Shown here piece by piece: positions 23,624 to 35,010 of a stretch of DNA of 64,000 nucleotides. Made by a program: the position numbers and the translations under genes. Under the pieces are notes generated by a model. That model searched no databases, had not been told where the DNA came from, and was given only the letters and a program-made list of their open reading frames with translations. Source of the DNA: Xestospongia bergquistia (Eukaryota; Porifera; Demospongiae; Haplosclerida; Petrosiidae); assembly GCA_963965975.1 (NCBI GenBank), contig OZ014417.1, positions 6,553,821-6,617,820 of the forward strand, read 5' to 3'. Within the stretch, counting starts at the first letter, position 1, and every line of letters begins with the position of its first letter.

Positions 23624-25394
23624 GTTTTTTAACAGAACAGAAGAATTATCTATCTTAAGTAATTTATATAATGATGATAATTGTGAATGCAAAAATAGTT
23701 GATTGTAGGTAATGCCACATATAATATTATTATTACTAATAATAATTTAATTAGTGTAGAGTAAGTAGAAAGTATTGTTTGTTATTTTTAATTTAATAAT
23801 TTTGCATAATTGTGAATAATCACGTGAGACCTTTCGTTTGGAGCGTGTTCCAGTGAGACGCAGATTAAAGTAAAATAAGTCCTAGTAAAATTCTTTTTAT
23901 CGAATTACATTATTGAAATTGTAGACATTATGGGATATAATATAGTTAACAAAAGTTTTAAAATGAATTGGGATTGTGTTGTGTTTCACCCAGATGTAGA
24001 TACTCCATAATCTCAGTATCCTCTAATAGAAAGGTCAAACTTAGGCATCCAGCTTACCTAATATTTAGTATTGTCAGAGCCCCTAATCACATGTAACGCA
24101 TGTAGTCATCAATGAATCATAAGCAATCAGTAGTCTAGTAGTGGTACATAATATGTATATGATTTTCTTGGATCTTATTCCCTCTCTGCTTTGGTATTAC
24201 AGAGGTGCTCTAATATCTATACTGTACTACTATTATTAGGCCTATTTATCTCCATGAACAAGATTGAGTATAATCTATGATAGCAGCAAATATAAAAGAA
24301 TAATATTATACTCGAGTATTTGAGAGTATTGTACTCCTTTAATTTGAGCTACAATAACCATTGTGTACTTTTAAAATACTTAACACACACAACATAAGCT
24401 TTATTGTGATTCTAGTGTTTCCTTATTGTGCCATTCGTTTATTTACATCAGCTGTATATGTACACCTACATGTACATGTAAGTGTAAATGTACACATACA
24501 TGTACATGTAGGTGTTGTCATGTGTTGACATAGGGTAGTATAAACATTATATTCCAGTGATATGCATTTCATACTATATATAATATATGTAATTAAGTTC
24601 ATCTCAAAAATGAGTTACAGTGAAAGTCATTGAGTATAAATTACACTGATCATTAAATGAAGCACAATGCAAAAGAGAGTATTTGCTTCCTATTCAGTCA
24701 TCTAATTCTTTCCTAAATATATGAATAACTATAATATATAACATAGTTACACTTATTATCATGGATAGTGCATTTCACTGTTATTATTAATTCTCTATTA
24801 CTAGTCAATTTGCTGCGCACTTTTGGCCAGCAAATGAAAAATATAATTTTTACAGCTTCTTATGAGTCTTACTGAATTTTTTTATGTACTACAAGAACAA
24901 AGTAACTATATGTGAGGTTGTATATGAAGATATCATATAATATGCATAGACCCATTGAAGACTTGTGTTAGTTGGTTGCCCATGACAACTACTGACAGGC
25001 CTCTACTACACATGCATTTGTTTATTGTATGAAATTACATCTCATACAACAGAGTTGTGTAGAGCCTATATGTATGCATGCCATGAATTAAAACAAATTA
25101 TTAGAATTCCATTCTAACTTTTCTAGCCTTCTTTTAAAGAAAATGCCACACATGGTTCATAAGACTCCATATATCTATAGTCTAAATTAAGACAGATTAA
25201 ATTCATTCAATATAAAGTTTAAATAATTTGAAAGAGCAATAGTTTGAGAGTGTAAGGTAAATATATACTTCTAAAAAGATCATGCATTAAATCACATCTG
25301 GTGTAAGACCATGATCATACACATGGTCATAAACAAGTTGCTTTAATAAATAATGGTGGTTGATCAATATATTGTACTATCATATAGTATGTGT
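23624..25394. other. 3' flank of PARP copy 2 and AT-rich spacer
   Basis: 23650-24240 repeats the flank of the relic at 18716-19300. The rest is AT-rich without genes, apart from the hairpin at 24462-24515. Confidence 0.5.
24462..24515. repeat. Perfect 19-bp inverted repeat (hairpin)
   Basis: ACACCTACATGTACATGTA at 24462-24480 is exactly mirrored at 24497-24515, with a 16-base loop. The arms are themselves partly self-complementary (TGTACA). No transcript context is known. Confidence 0.85.
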
Positions 25395-26550
25395 CCAATG
25401 TCCAATGGAACATAAGATTTAGCATTAGAATTAAACAATGATGTTTGACTGTCAGACCATAAACAGATATGATATATGAAAACCACATATGTGTTTATGT
25501 AATTAAAACATGTGTCTTTACAGTGTACATGTGGTTATTTGTTGTTGTCTAAAAATCTTTAACTAGCTAGAGCTTAACAGATATATCCTCACCAAAACCA
25601 GTTAGAATTGCAATAAAAAATTCAGTAATGTCTCCTATAATCTTGTCAAGCAACTGTTGCATCAAACTTCTCGTTTCTTTCATTTTTCATTATCTACCTA
25701 CAGACTATAACTTATGGTATTAAGTATAAAGACAATAGTAGTTATAACATGTCATTTTATTGGTAGGAAATGAATTACTTTGCAATTGCTGAATTACTTT
25801 GAATAGCTTTCAGCATACTTTCCATTCCACTGTTGTCATCACAATCATCATTATTATTAAGAGGATCTTAATATCACAACATCCATACTGTTAGTTAATA
25901 AAGACTTTTCAAAATCATTCTGAACTTTCAATGTACTTGCTGTATTGTGTACGTTTCATCAAAAATTGATAACCACTGAGAGACGACCATCAAATCCACA
26001 AAAGAAAGAAAATTTGGGGAGATATAAATTGCTTCCTGACCAAATAAATGTTAAAACATAGAAATTGAATGTTTCAATGGACACTAATTTCCATCAGATA
26101 CAGAATTGAAAGACACTCACAAACTAGTTTAATCAACATACTAGTCAAACAGCAGCTACAATACTAATCCAACCAGTCACAAATCTACAAGTATAAAGTA
26201 AGCATATGCTTTATTAGTACAACAAGAGATGATAAGTTATTCCTTTCCATATATGTTTTACTAACAAAGGCAATATTAAATGTTATTTATTAGTATTGTC
26301 ATTTGCAAACATCAAATTGCTAGAATCAATAAAATCTTTGTTAAAATGGCATTAACTGGCTAATCATAGATTGCTAAACACACAAAGCAATAATCATAGA
26401 TTTAATTGTAAACGTTGTGTAATTATTTATTTGTAGATGCTGTGTCGCAAGCAAATACTGGGGTTAAAAAGAGTAGAAGTAATCAAGCCACACCCATAAT
26501 AATTAATAAGTAATTACTAAGGTTAATTTTTTCGCTCTGCATAAGGAATG
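25395..26550. repeat. Dispersed duplication, copy 2 (about 1.15 kb)
   Basis: Same-orientation copy of 5975-7136. The minus-strand open stretches are conserved: QQLLDKIIGDITEFF near 25585-25690, MLKAIQSNSAIAK near 25785-25870, VVSQWLSI near 25950-26020. They show a mix of silent and replacement changes. The flanking Fn3-like exon present at 5851-5997 is absent here. The copy lies just downstream of the receptor gene on the same strand, but that gene already has a terminal exon at 26882. Confidence 0.75.
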
Positions 26551-26881
26551 TGACGTGGTTCAAAACGTTATTTCTACGTTATCCGCCTTCGGCTTCCGTA
26601 GATCCGTCAAAAACATACCGAGGACTGCCTGGTATTTTTTAATGTCAGTTTGTCAATCGATTTATAAATGACTGGCACAAAAGTGTGCCAGTTAGTGAAA
26701 TTCTAAATTATGTTATGACAAAATAAAGTCTTAAGTATATATATAATGAAAATTGACTATCAACAACAATAAGAGTAATCATTGCTTTAGTCCAAAAATA
26801 CTTTGTGCAATCTCTATCAAACTATGTTAAAGTTTTAGGTTATGTACAAACTGTAATTGTCCTTAGTGTATTTGTATTGGT
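26551..26881. other. GC-richer island with hairpins between a duplication edge and the receptor gene
   Basis: 26555-26640 is distinctly less AT-rich (CCGCCTTCGGCTTCCG). It is followed by a hairpin with arms ACTGGCAC and GTGCCAGT at 26671-26692 and a 6-base loop. The island starts where the 1.15-kb duplication ends. It could be a small non-autonomous mobile element, but no clear terminal repeats are seen. Confidence 0.4.
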
Positions 26882-29800
26882 TTACATATTATTGAACTCT
26901 ATCACCTCCTTCAATTCAATGTCTTTTGGGATAATTTCATCATTGTCATGTTTAATCACTCTGTCTCCATGCCTAAAATGATAAAATTAAATTATTTGTT
27001 TACTCAAAATTGTTCTCAGATTATAATACCTTCTGTTATGTACATATTTTCTTTGTTTCTTAGAACACACAACTACAATTAATACTGCAATAGCAACAAC
27101 TACTACTAGCAATATTGTCAAGGAACCAGTTGTAGTAGCTCCAACAAGAACATCAGATTTATCACTACTTAATCCATCTATTGATATAGCTGGAATGTAT
27201 AAACAAAATACAGTTTGAAATACACTACTCTTGTTTATTATTGATATAGCTATCATAAAGACAATGTATACACTGGATTTATTGTATGTAAATATCTACC
27301 TAGACAATGAATTCCATCAGTAGCAAGTACACTTGATGTATCACAGGAGCAGTAGTATGATCCATTAGTATTAGTACACTGAAACTCACATATATTTTGC
27401 AAACACTCATTAATGTCTAACATCATTAAAGAATTATAATCAGAATACTAAACTAGTATGTTATTACCTGATAAACAGTTACAACCATCCCATCCACTAA
27501 CACAAGTACAATTGTTTGGTGCAGTACATTCTTTGTTAATACCACAAACAGGATTACAAATAGCTAATAAGATAATAGTAGCCATAGTACTACTATATGT
27601 AGATTAATTAATATACCTGTTAGACAATCACTACCAGTCCATCCAGTCATACAAGTACAGTTGTTAGGAGCTGTACACTCCATATTAGTGTCACATGAAT
27701 TGTAACAGATTGCTAATATCAAATTATAACTATTTATATTAATAAATCTCACTAAAAAAACCTGTCAAGCAATCATTTCCAGTCCATCCACTGACACATG
27801 TACAAGTGTCAGGAGCTGTGCATTCTTTATTAGTACCACATGGTAAACTACAGTTTGCTGTAATAATAGGAAATAAAATACCAATATTATATGATAATCA
27901 TTAAACCATACGTGTCAAGCAATCATTTCCAATCCATCCACTGACACATCTACAAGTGTCAGGAGCTGTACATTCTTTATTAGTACCACATGGTAAACTA
28001 CAGTTTGCTGTAATAATAGGAAATATGAAATCAATATTATTTTTAAAGCATACGTGTCAAGCAGTCATTTCCAATCCATCCACTGACACATCTACAAGTG
28101 TCAGGAGCTGTGCATTCTTTATTAGAACCACAAGGTGAACTACAGTTTGCTGTAATGATAGGAAATAAGACACCAATATTATATGATAATCATTAAACCA
28201 TACGTGTCAAGCAATCATTTCCAATCCATCCACTGACACATCTACAAGTGTCAGGAGCTGTACATTCTTTATTAGTACCACATGGTAAACTACAGTTTGC
28301 TGTAATAATAGGAAATAAGACACCAATATTATATGATAATCATTAAACCATACGTGTCAAGCAATCATTTCCAATCCATCCACTGACACATCTACAAGTG
28401 TCAGGAGCTGTACATTCTTTATTAGTACCACATGGTAAACTACAGTTTGCTGTAATAATAGGAAATATGAAATCAATATTATTTTTAAAGCATACGTGTC
28501 AGGCAGTCATTTCCAATCCATCCACTGACACATCTACAAGTGTCAGGAGCTGTGCATTCTTTATTAGAACCACAAGGTGAACTACAGTTTGCTGTAATGA
28601 TAGGAAATAAGACACCAATATTATATGATAATCATTAAACCATACGTGTCAAGCAATCATTTCCAATCCATCCACTAACACATCTACAAGTGTCAGGAGC
28701 TGTACATTCTTTATTAGTACCACATGGTAAACTACAGTTTGCTGTAATAATAAGAAATATAAAATCAATATTATTTTTAAAGCATACGTGTTAAGCAGTC
28801 ATTTCCAATCCATCCACTGACACATCTACAAGTGTCAGGAGCTGTGCATTCTTTATTAGAACCACAAGGTGAACTACAGTTTGCTGTAATGATAGGAAAT
28901 AAGACACCAATATTATATGATAATCATTAAACCATACGTGTCAAGCAATCATTTCCAATCCATCCACTGACACATCTACAAGTGTCAGGAGCTGTACATT
29001 CTTTATTAGAACCACAAGGTGAACTACAGTTTGCTGTAATAATAGGAAATATGAAATCAATATTATTTTTAATAATCATTAAAGCATACGTGTTAAGCAG
29101 TCATTTCCAATCCATCCACTGACACATCTACAAGTGTCAGGAGCTGTACATTCTTTATTAGTACCACATGGTAAACTACAGTTTGCTGTAATGACAGCAA
29201 ATAAGATACCAATATTATATGATAATCATTAAACCATACGTGTCAAGCAATCATTTCCAATCCATCCACTGACACATCTACAAGTGTCAGGAGCTGTACA
29301 TTCTTTATTAGTACCACATGGTAAACTACAGTTTGCTGTAATGATAGGAAATAAGATACCAATATTATATGATAATCATTAAACCATACGTGTCAAGCAA
29401 TCATTTCCAATCCATCCACTGACACATCTACAAGTGTCAGGAGCTGTACATTTTTTGTTAGTACTACAAGGTGAACTACAGTTTGCTGTAAAAGTAGGAA
29501 ATATGAAATCAATATTATTTTTAATAATCATTAAAGCATACGTGTTAAGCAGTCATTTCCAGTCCATCCACTGACACATCTACAAGTGTCAGGAGCTATA
29601 CATTCTTTATTAGTACCACATGGTGAACTACAGTTTGCTGTAATAATAGGAAATATGAAATCAATATTATTTTTAATAATCATTAAAGCATACGTGTTAA
29701 GCAGTCATTTCCAGTCCATCCACTGACACATCTACAAGTGTCAGGAGCTGTACATTCTTTATTAGTACCACATGGTAAACTACAGTTTGCTGTAATGATA

Positions 29801-32012
29801 GCAAATAAGATACCAATATTATATGATAATCATTAAACCATACGTGTCAAGCAATCATTTCCAATCCATCCACTGACACATCTACAAGTGTCAGGAGCTG
29901 TACATTTTTTGTTAGTACCACAAGGTGAACTACAGTTTGCTGTAATGGTAGGAAATATGAAATCAATATTATTTTTTTAATCATTAAAGCATACGTGTCA
30001 AGCAGTCATTTCCAATCCATCCACTGACACATCTACAAGTGTCAGGAGCTGTACATTCTTTATTAGTACCACAAGGTGAACTACAGTTTGCTGAAATGAT
30101 AGGAAATAAGATACCAATATTATATGATAATCATTAAACCATTATGTCTTAAACAGACACTTCCTGTCAATCCACTGACATGTGTACATATCACTGTAAA
30201 CATTGATTGGTTGATTTAACCATTATCAGTAATACAGGTTGCATTTGCAAACTTATCTTTTGTTGATAAAGCAATCATATTATTGTTTTCAGAACTAATT
30301 TACTACTGCTTATGTAGCTACATAACCATTAATTTTCAAGTATATTAGTAATCAAAATAGTATTACTTATTTTTACATATGCAACCTGTATAACATGTAT
30401 TAATTAAATCAACCAATCAATTATTACATTGTTTTAAGTGTTAGGAGCATTACATTGTTTTTTAGTGCCACATAGTGAACTACAATTTGCTATAACTATT
30501 AAAAACATATTGAAGACACTAATCATTTCTTATCATATTATCATTACTCCTTCCATTCATATTTCCATTAATGCATGTTAAACTATATCTGTCCATTGAT
30601 CTAATTATCTTACCTTTCCTTTTAGTTGTGTTGTAAAGATAATGTGACCGAGGTCCTTCTCCTCCTCCAGTTGTTGCTGAGATACTTACACCAACTTCTT
30701 GATAAGGTGACAGTCTCTCCAGGATGTACAGTGTGAACTGACTATCTACAATTCTAGTAGATATCTCACTACCATTAGTATAGTTGATGTACAGAGTATA
30801 GTGAGTAATGATACCATTAGGTATCAATGGAGGCTCCCATTGAATTAAAAGAGATGAATAATAAATAGCAGTCATTGTAACATTAACAGGAGAACCACCA
30901 GGAGCTAAGGTGTGATATTTTAATAACTATACATAATGCATGCATACATGTCATACCAGCTTGTAAAGTAGTAGTATTAATACAGGCTACGGGACCAGTG
31001 TTGTTAATCCATCGTGAATAAATGCAACACTGATAATCTCTAAAGGGGAACAGCCTAATGAAACTTGTAAAATTTGTAACATTGATATCTCTAAATAGTT
31101 CTCCATTATTGCAGTCAATGGTATAGCCAAGTAGAATACCATCATTACTATAGTTAAAAGGTGGAGACCATACCAACGTCATATTTTTTTGGTGTGGTAT
31201 AGCTTGAATGTTCCTTACAGGACCTAAGTAAGATTTATGAAAACAGAAGACAAAATGCTTTATAGGATTAGATAATACAGTTTTCAGGCTTACTGCATGC
31301 ATTACAGTGTTAAGTTTTTTCTTACTTAGACAGTTAAATCCATTACTAGCAAGACTGTCCATACTATCAGAGCACTGACAAGCATAGCTGCCAGGCAAAT
31401 TCATACAAACATCTTCACATTGATTGGTTCCATTTTGACATTCATTAACATCTACAATTATTATGAAGACTCTTTATATAGAGAGAAGTAGACACCTGTT
31501 AGACAGTCTAGTCCAGTCCACCCTGGAGTACAAACACATGTATTTTGCACAGAGCACCCCATATTAGTACCACAGAAAGAGTCATTACACATAGCTTCAA
31601 TATTGATAGCAATTATGAACATTGTTTGAGAGAAACATACATGGACTTACGTTTACAATCTGGGTAAGCAGGACCATAGCCAAGACAACATTGATAGGAC
31701 ATAGTATACTTTGTAGCATATATTATTTTAGTTTCATTACTATAGGATAATACAAATTACTAAACAGACATACATATGTATATAACACTATATCGCAGTT
31801 AGTTAATTTTCATTCAGTCCACTAACTTAAGACAAGGAAACCAACAAAATAATCCACAACATGTTCTTTTAGCATACAGTATCACAGTAGCACTAGATAC
31901 AGTAGTTTGAACACATCCCTTTGATGGACTATAACAGAAACAGGAGACGTTGTGATGCATAATATTGCTAAATTTACCTCAATGTTAAGAGAAGAAGAAT
32001 ACACAGGATCAT
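26882..32012 (-). CDS. EMI-EGF-Fn3 single-pass receptor with 18 EGF-like and 2 calcium-binding EGF repeats after the EMI/EGF head
   Basis: I can trace 28 GT-AG exons with matching phases totalling 3105 nt (1034 residues). They are 31978-32012 (signal peptide, [11 protein letters not shown]), 31827-31928 and 31651-31739 (EMI-like, CCLGYG), 31496-31594 (EGF) and 31326-31451 (calcium-binding [11 protein letters not shown]). Then come 30957-31223 and 30614-30904 (two Fn3 domains) and sixteen 96-nt EGF exons between 30090 and 27762. The gene ends with 27617-27712 and 27468-27563 (EGF), 27300-27416 (calcium-binding EGF, DINEC), 27030-27189 (membrane helix [16 protein letters not shown]) and 26882-26972 (short charged tail). 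Nearly all internal exons are phase 1 and so can be duplicated or skipped without frame change. The layout resembles MEGF-type scavenger or adhesion receptors; ligand unknown. The tail lacks the Tyr motifs seen at 5.1-5.3 kb. Confidence 0.85.
27762..30090 (-). repeat. Tandem array of 16 EGF exons with homogenised introns
   Basis: Sixteen 96-nt exons start at 27762, 27912, 28054, 28204, 28354, 28496, 28646, 28788, 28938, 29090, 29240, 29390, 29542, 29694, 29844 and 29995. Spacing is 142-152 bp. Each encodes one EGF-like domain ([18 protein letters not shown]). The introns are as similar as the exons and fall into two types (ending ATTATATGATAATCATTAAAC or ATTATTTTTAAAG on the plus strand) that largely alternate. 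Some larger blocks are near identical, such as 27956-28138 and 28398-28580. Confidence 0.9.
30145..30500 (-). pseudogene. Seventeenth EGF exon, split by an insertion
   Basis: Degraded EGF sequence at about 30145-30189 and 30435-30500 (CNAPNT-type residues) flanks an inserted inverted-repeat element. It cannot be spliced as a 96-nt exon. Because the exons are phase-symmetric, its loss leaves the receptor frame intact. Confidence 0.65.
30190..30434. mobile_element. MITE-like inverted-repeat element inside an EGF exon
   Basis: About 245 bp with inverted ends: CACTGTAAACATTGATTGGT at the left against its near complement ending CAATTATTACATTG at the right. A second inner pair reads ACAGGTTGCAT and ATGCAACCTGT. 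No open frame. This fits a non-autonomous DNA transposon. Confidence 0.65.
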
Positions 32013-32352
32013 CACTAAACACGTAACTTCTAATGTAATTTTAACCCTGTTGACCTATTTATAACGCTGTCATGATTACGGTTTTGTTAGCACGAAAATA
32101 ATTATTGATAAATGATTAAAAAATAATTACAACATATTATTAGAGTATTATACAAAATGATGTGGTCCCAGTAGTGAATAACAACAACAGTTTCAGTGTT
32201 GGTCCTTTCTATGTCATCAGGTGTCCATACTTAAACTATATGACCTGATAATGACAAATAACATATTTCAAACTATATATATAATAATTTTAAGTATATT
32301 CGACTCATCTGCCATATAATGCACACAAGATTATTATATCTCATTATAAGAG

Positions 32353-32392
<40 letters not shown>

Positions 32393-33540
32393 TATTATAT
32401 ATCATGCATATAACTATGAGATTCATAGTCCCTACATAATGTAATACATTAAAAATGTAGAATTGAGAGCTTAAATGGCTAGTACCTTCTTCATAAATAG
32501 CATGATGGCAATCTTAATGGATCTCATGACAAACTTTATTACTTTTGTCATTGCTTGACTGGTATTTGAGAGATTCTTTGATAGTTACAGATCAATTAAC
32601 CACAAGATACAGTTGATATAATTTATCACAAGATTTATATTAGCTTGCCTTTTTTTCTTTATAATATGATAAAACAGCATGTGGCCATTCAGCAATATTG
32701 TTTTAGTTGATAGGTTTATAATGCTTATGGACCATTGCCTCTTCACTTAAACTGCTGGGAAGCCATTTCTATATAAATATCAACATTAACTGAGAGTGAA
32801 TTGTTGAATCAAACAATGAATGTTGACATAACTACTTGTAACAAATACTTAACACAAGCTATTAGGAATGCTAAATACATTTTATTTTTTCAAACAGAGA
32901 CAGTTATTATAAGCCTGGCTTCTTTCGTCATATTGGCTCCACCAACTATTCATTAATAAGTTTCCAACAATTATACAAATTATGACTTCATTGGATTCAT
33001 GTAATACTCTTGGCTCTTATCATAGTATTGTAGGCTTAGCCTAGTAGGTTATATGGGCTTTTCTGCCTAATAAAATGTGGCTTATTGCACAACTGTCTCA
33101 TAGCAATGTAATCAACAGTTGGGTAGATAGCTAAATGATTTTTTTGTAATGGGAATCTATTTCCCACAGTCTTGTATAAATTTTAAGTAAGAGCTATAGT
33201 ATTTGATTGACTCTTTACACTATGGTGAACACAAAGGAGGAGATACAATATACAGAAATATTATATACGTCTCCAGAACATGACATTACATGTTAATAAG
33301 TGATACAGATATTACATGCTTCTTGGTTTGAAAAAACATCATAGTTTAGAAGACACTAGTGTATGTATAATACACCTTTAATATAATATAGTATATGTTA
33401 ATGTTAATATCATGCAGTTATCAATTATTGATTTATAACAAAGAATATTGCCGACTCTGGAAAAAAAATTTTCCAACCAAGAACAAGCAACTAACTTAAC
33501 ATCTTATTATCATAAAATGAAGTTAAAATATATTGAAATA
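32013..33540. other. Upstream region of the receptor gene, AT-rich
   Basis: Contains a TA microsatellite at 32349-32390. No other gene or repeat recognised. The receptor promoter should lie at its left edge. Confidence 0.45.
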
Positions 33541-33544
33541 TAAG

Positions 33545-33645
33545 TATATATATATATATATATATTATATAGAAGTGCTAGAAAACATTATACATACATA
33601 CATACATACATATATATATATAAAAATATAAATATATACATGTAA
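33545..33645. repeat. TA and CATA microsatellites
   Basis: Two short arrays: alternating TA from about 33545, and ACATACATACAT plus TATA from about 33590. Confidence 0.85.
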
Positions 33646-33649
33646 TTAT

Positions 33650-33955
33650 AATCACAGTGAATTTGATGGTAACAGAGCCATATATGCTGGATATGACCCA
33701 GTTGACAATTACTATGGAACTAACCAAACTACTGGTAAAGACTGTCGAGGACATGGAACTCACGTAGCAAGTCTTGCTTGTGGAAAGAATTATGGTGTGG
33801 CTAACTGTTACAGTGTTCTAGTATTAGGATAGAGCACCATAGAGCATTGTTATAGATGGACTAAATTATGTTGCAACAAATATCACAAATAAGAATCCTC
33901 ATCGTCCAACTATCATCTCAATATCATTGAGTGGTGAAACTACTACTTTCGTTAA
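33650..33955 (+). pseudogene. Subtilisin-family (S8) protease relic
   Basis: The plus strand encodes the segment around the catalytic His of a subtilase (GHGTHVASL, after KDC), followed by a CGKNYGVA stretch as in proteinase-K/PCSK-type enzymes. After an in-frame stop and a small shift the sequence continues with IDGLNYVA and IISISLSG, also typical of the fold. Asp and Ser catalytic regions are not present. It lies between microsatellites, so it is a fragment of a host-type gene. Confidence 0.65.
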
Positions 33956-34144
33956 ATGCATATATATATATAATATGCATATATGTAATATATATATATA
34001 TATATACTGAAGTATCTAAGTCTGTTGAAGAGTGCTCGATGTCGTTTAGACAGAGCGGGTTAGCTGTCTGACGATCGCATAACACGTGAAACTCGGAGTA
34101 ACAGCAACACAGCGAGAGCTCTGTTCTTTTGTCCTTTAATTCTG

Positions 34145-34183
<39 letters not shown>

Positions 34184-34202
34184 TATAAATATATACACAT
34201 AC

Positions 34203-34261
<59 letters not shown>

Positions 34262-34335
34262 TATAAATATATACACATACATACATACATATATATATAT
34301 ATATATGTATGTATATGTATATATATATAATATAT
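33956..34335. repeat. TA/CATA microsatellites flanking a 135-bp GC-richer insert
   Basis: Arrays at about 33959-34010 and 34148-34335 are alternating TA with blocks of ACATACAT. Between them 34012-34147 is complex, GC-richer sequence (CTGTCTGACGATCGC) unlike any neighbour. Its identity is unknown; a small element that lands in or carries microsatellites is one option. Confidence 0.6.
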
Positions 34336-34799
34336 ATTATTTATACTTATATTTTAATTATGGAAATCTTTGGGATGGTTCCATTTCAGTTCATTAAAAC
34401 ATAAACAAAAGGAGAGAAGGGACTATAATAATATCATCACTATACATAACGTGATCATGCACTTAGGTAAGAATAACTTAATTTGGTTATCAAAACTTTA
34501 TGCTTTTAACTTTTATATGCTATTATACACTAATACTGCACTTTATTCATTTATATCAGCGTTGTTTACTGATAACAGAATAGCAGTTAATAATGACTTT
34601 GTTGATTTATTACATGGATTAGAAAGAGCATGCATTATGTAAGCCATAACATCATTAAAAACACCATAATCATTTCACAACAGCAAAATTATACACATAC
34701 ATATTGTCAATAGTATCAGATTATCAGATATTATTCAAATACTAAGTAGTGTTATTGAAGTATATATGAAATCATGTAATATTAAAAGGATACACATAT
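34336..34799. other. Spacer with an unsupported open frame
   Basis: The plus strand is open at 34370-34642, but composition and content give no domain or splice support. Not called as a gene. Confidence 0.3.

Positions 34800-35010
<211 letters not shown>

Noticed and set aside
27956-28580. Two identical 60-codon plus-strand open frames
   Set aside because: Antisense of the tandem EGF exons; their identity only reflects the repeat array.
27762-30090. CRISPR-like array
   Set aside because: The regular repeats are 96-nt EGF exons with similar introns in an animal gene, not short palindromic repeats with unique spacers.
33924-34286. 120-codon minus-strand open frame made of Tyr-Ile repeats
   Set aside because: It is the translation of TA/CATA microsatellites running into the GC-richer insert; no protein signal.
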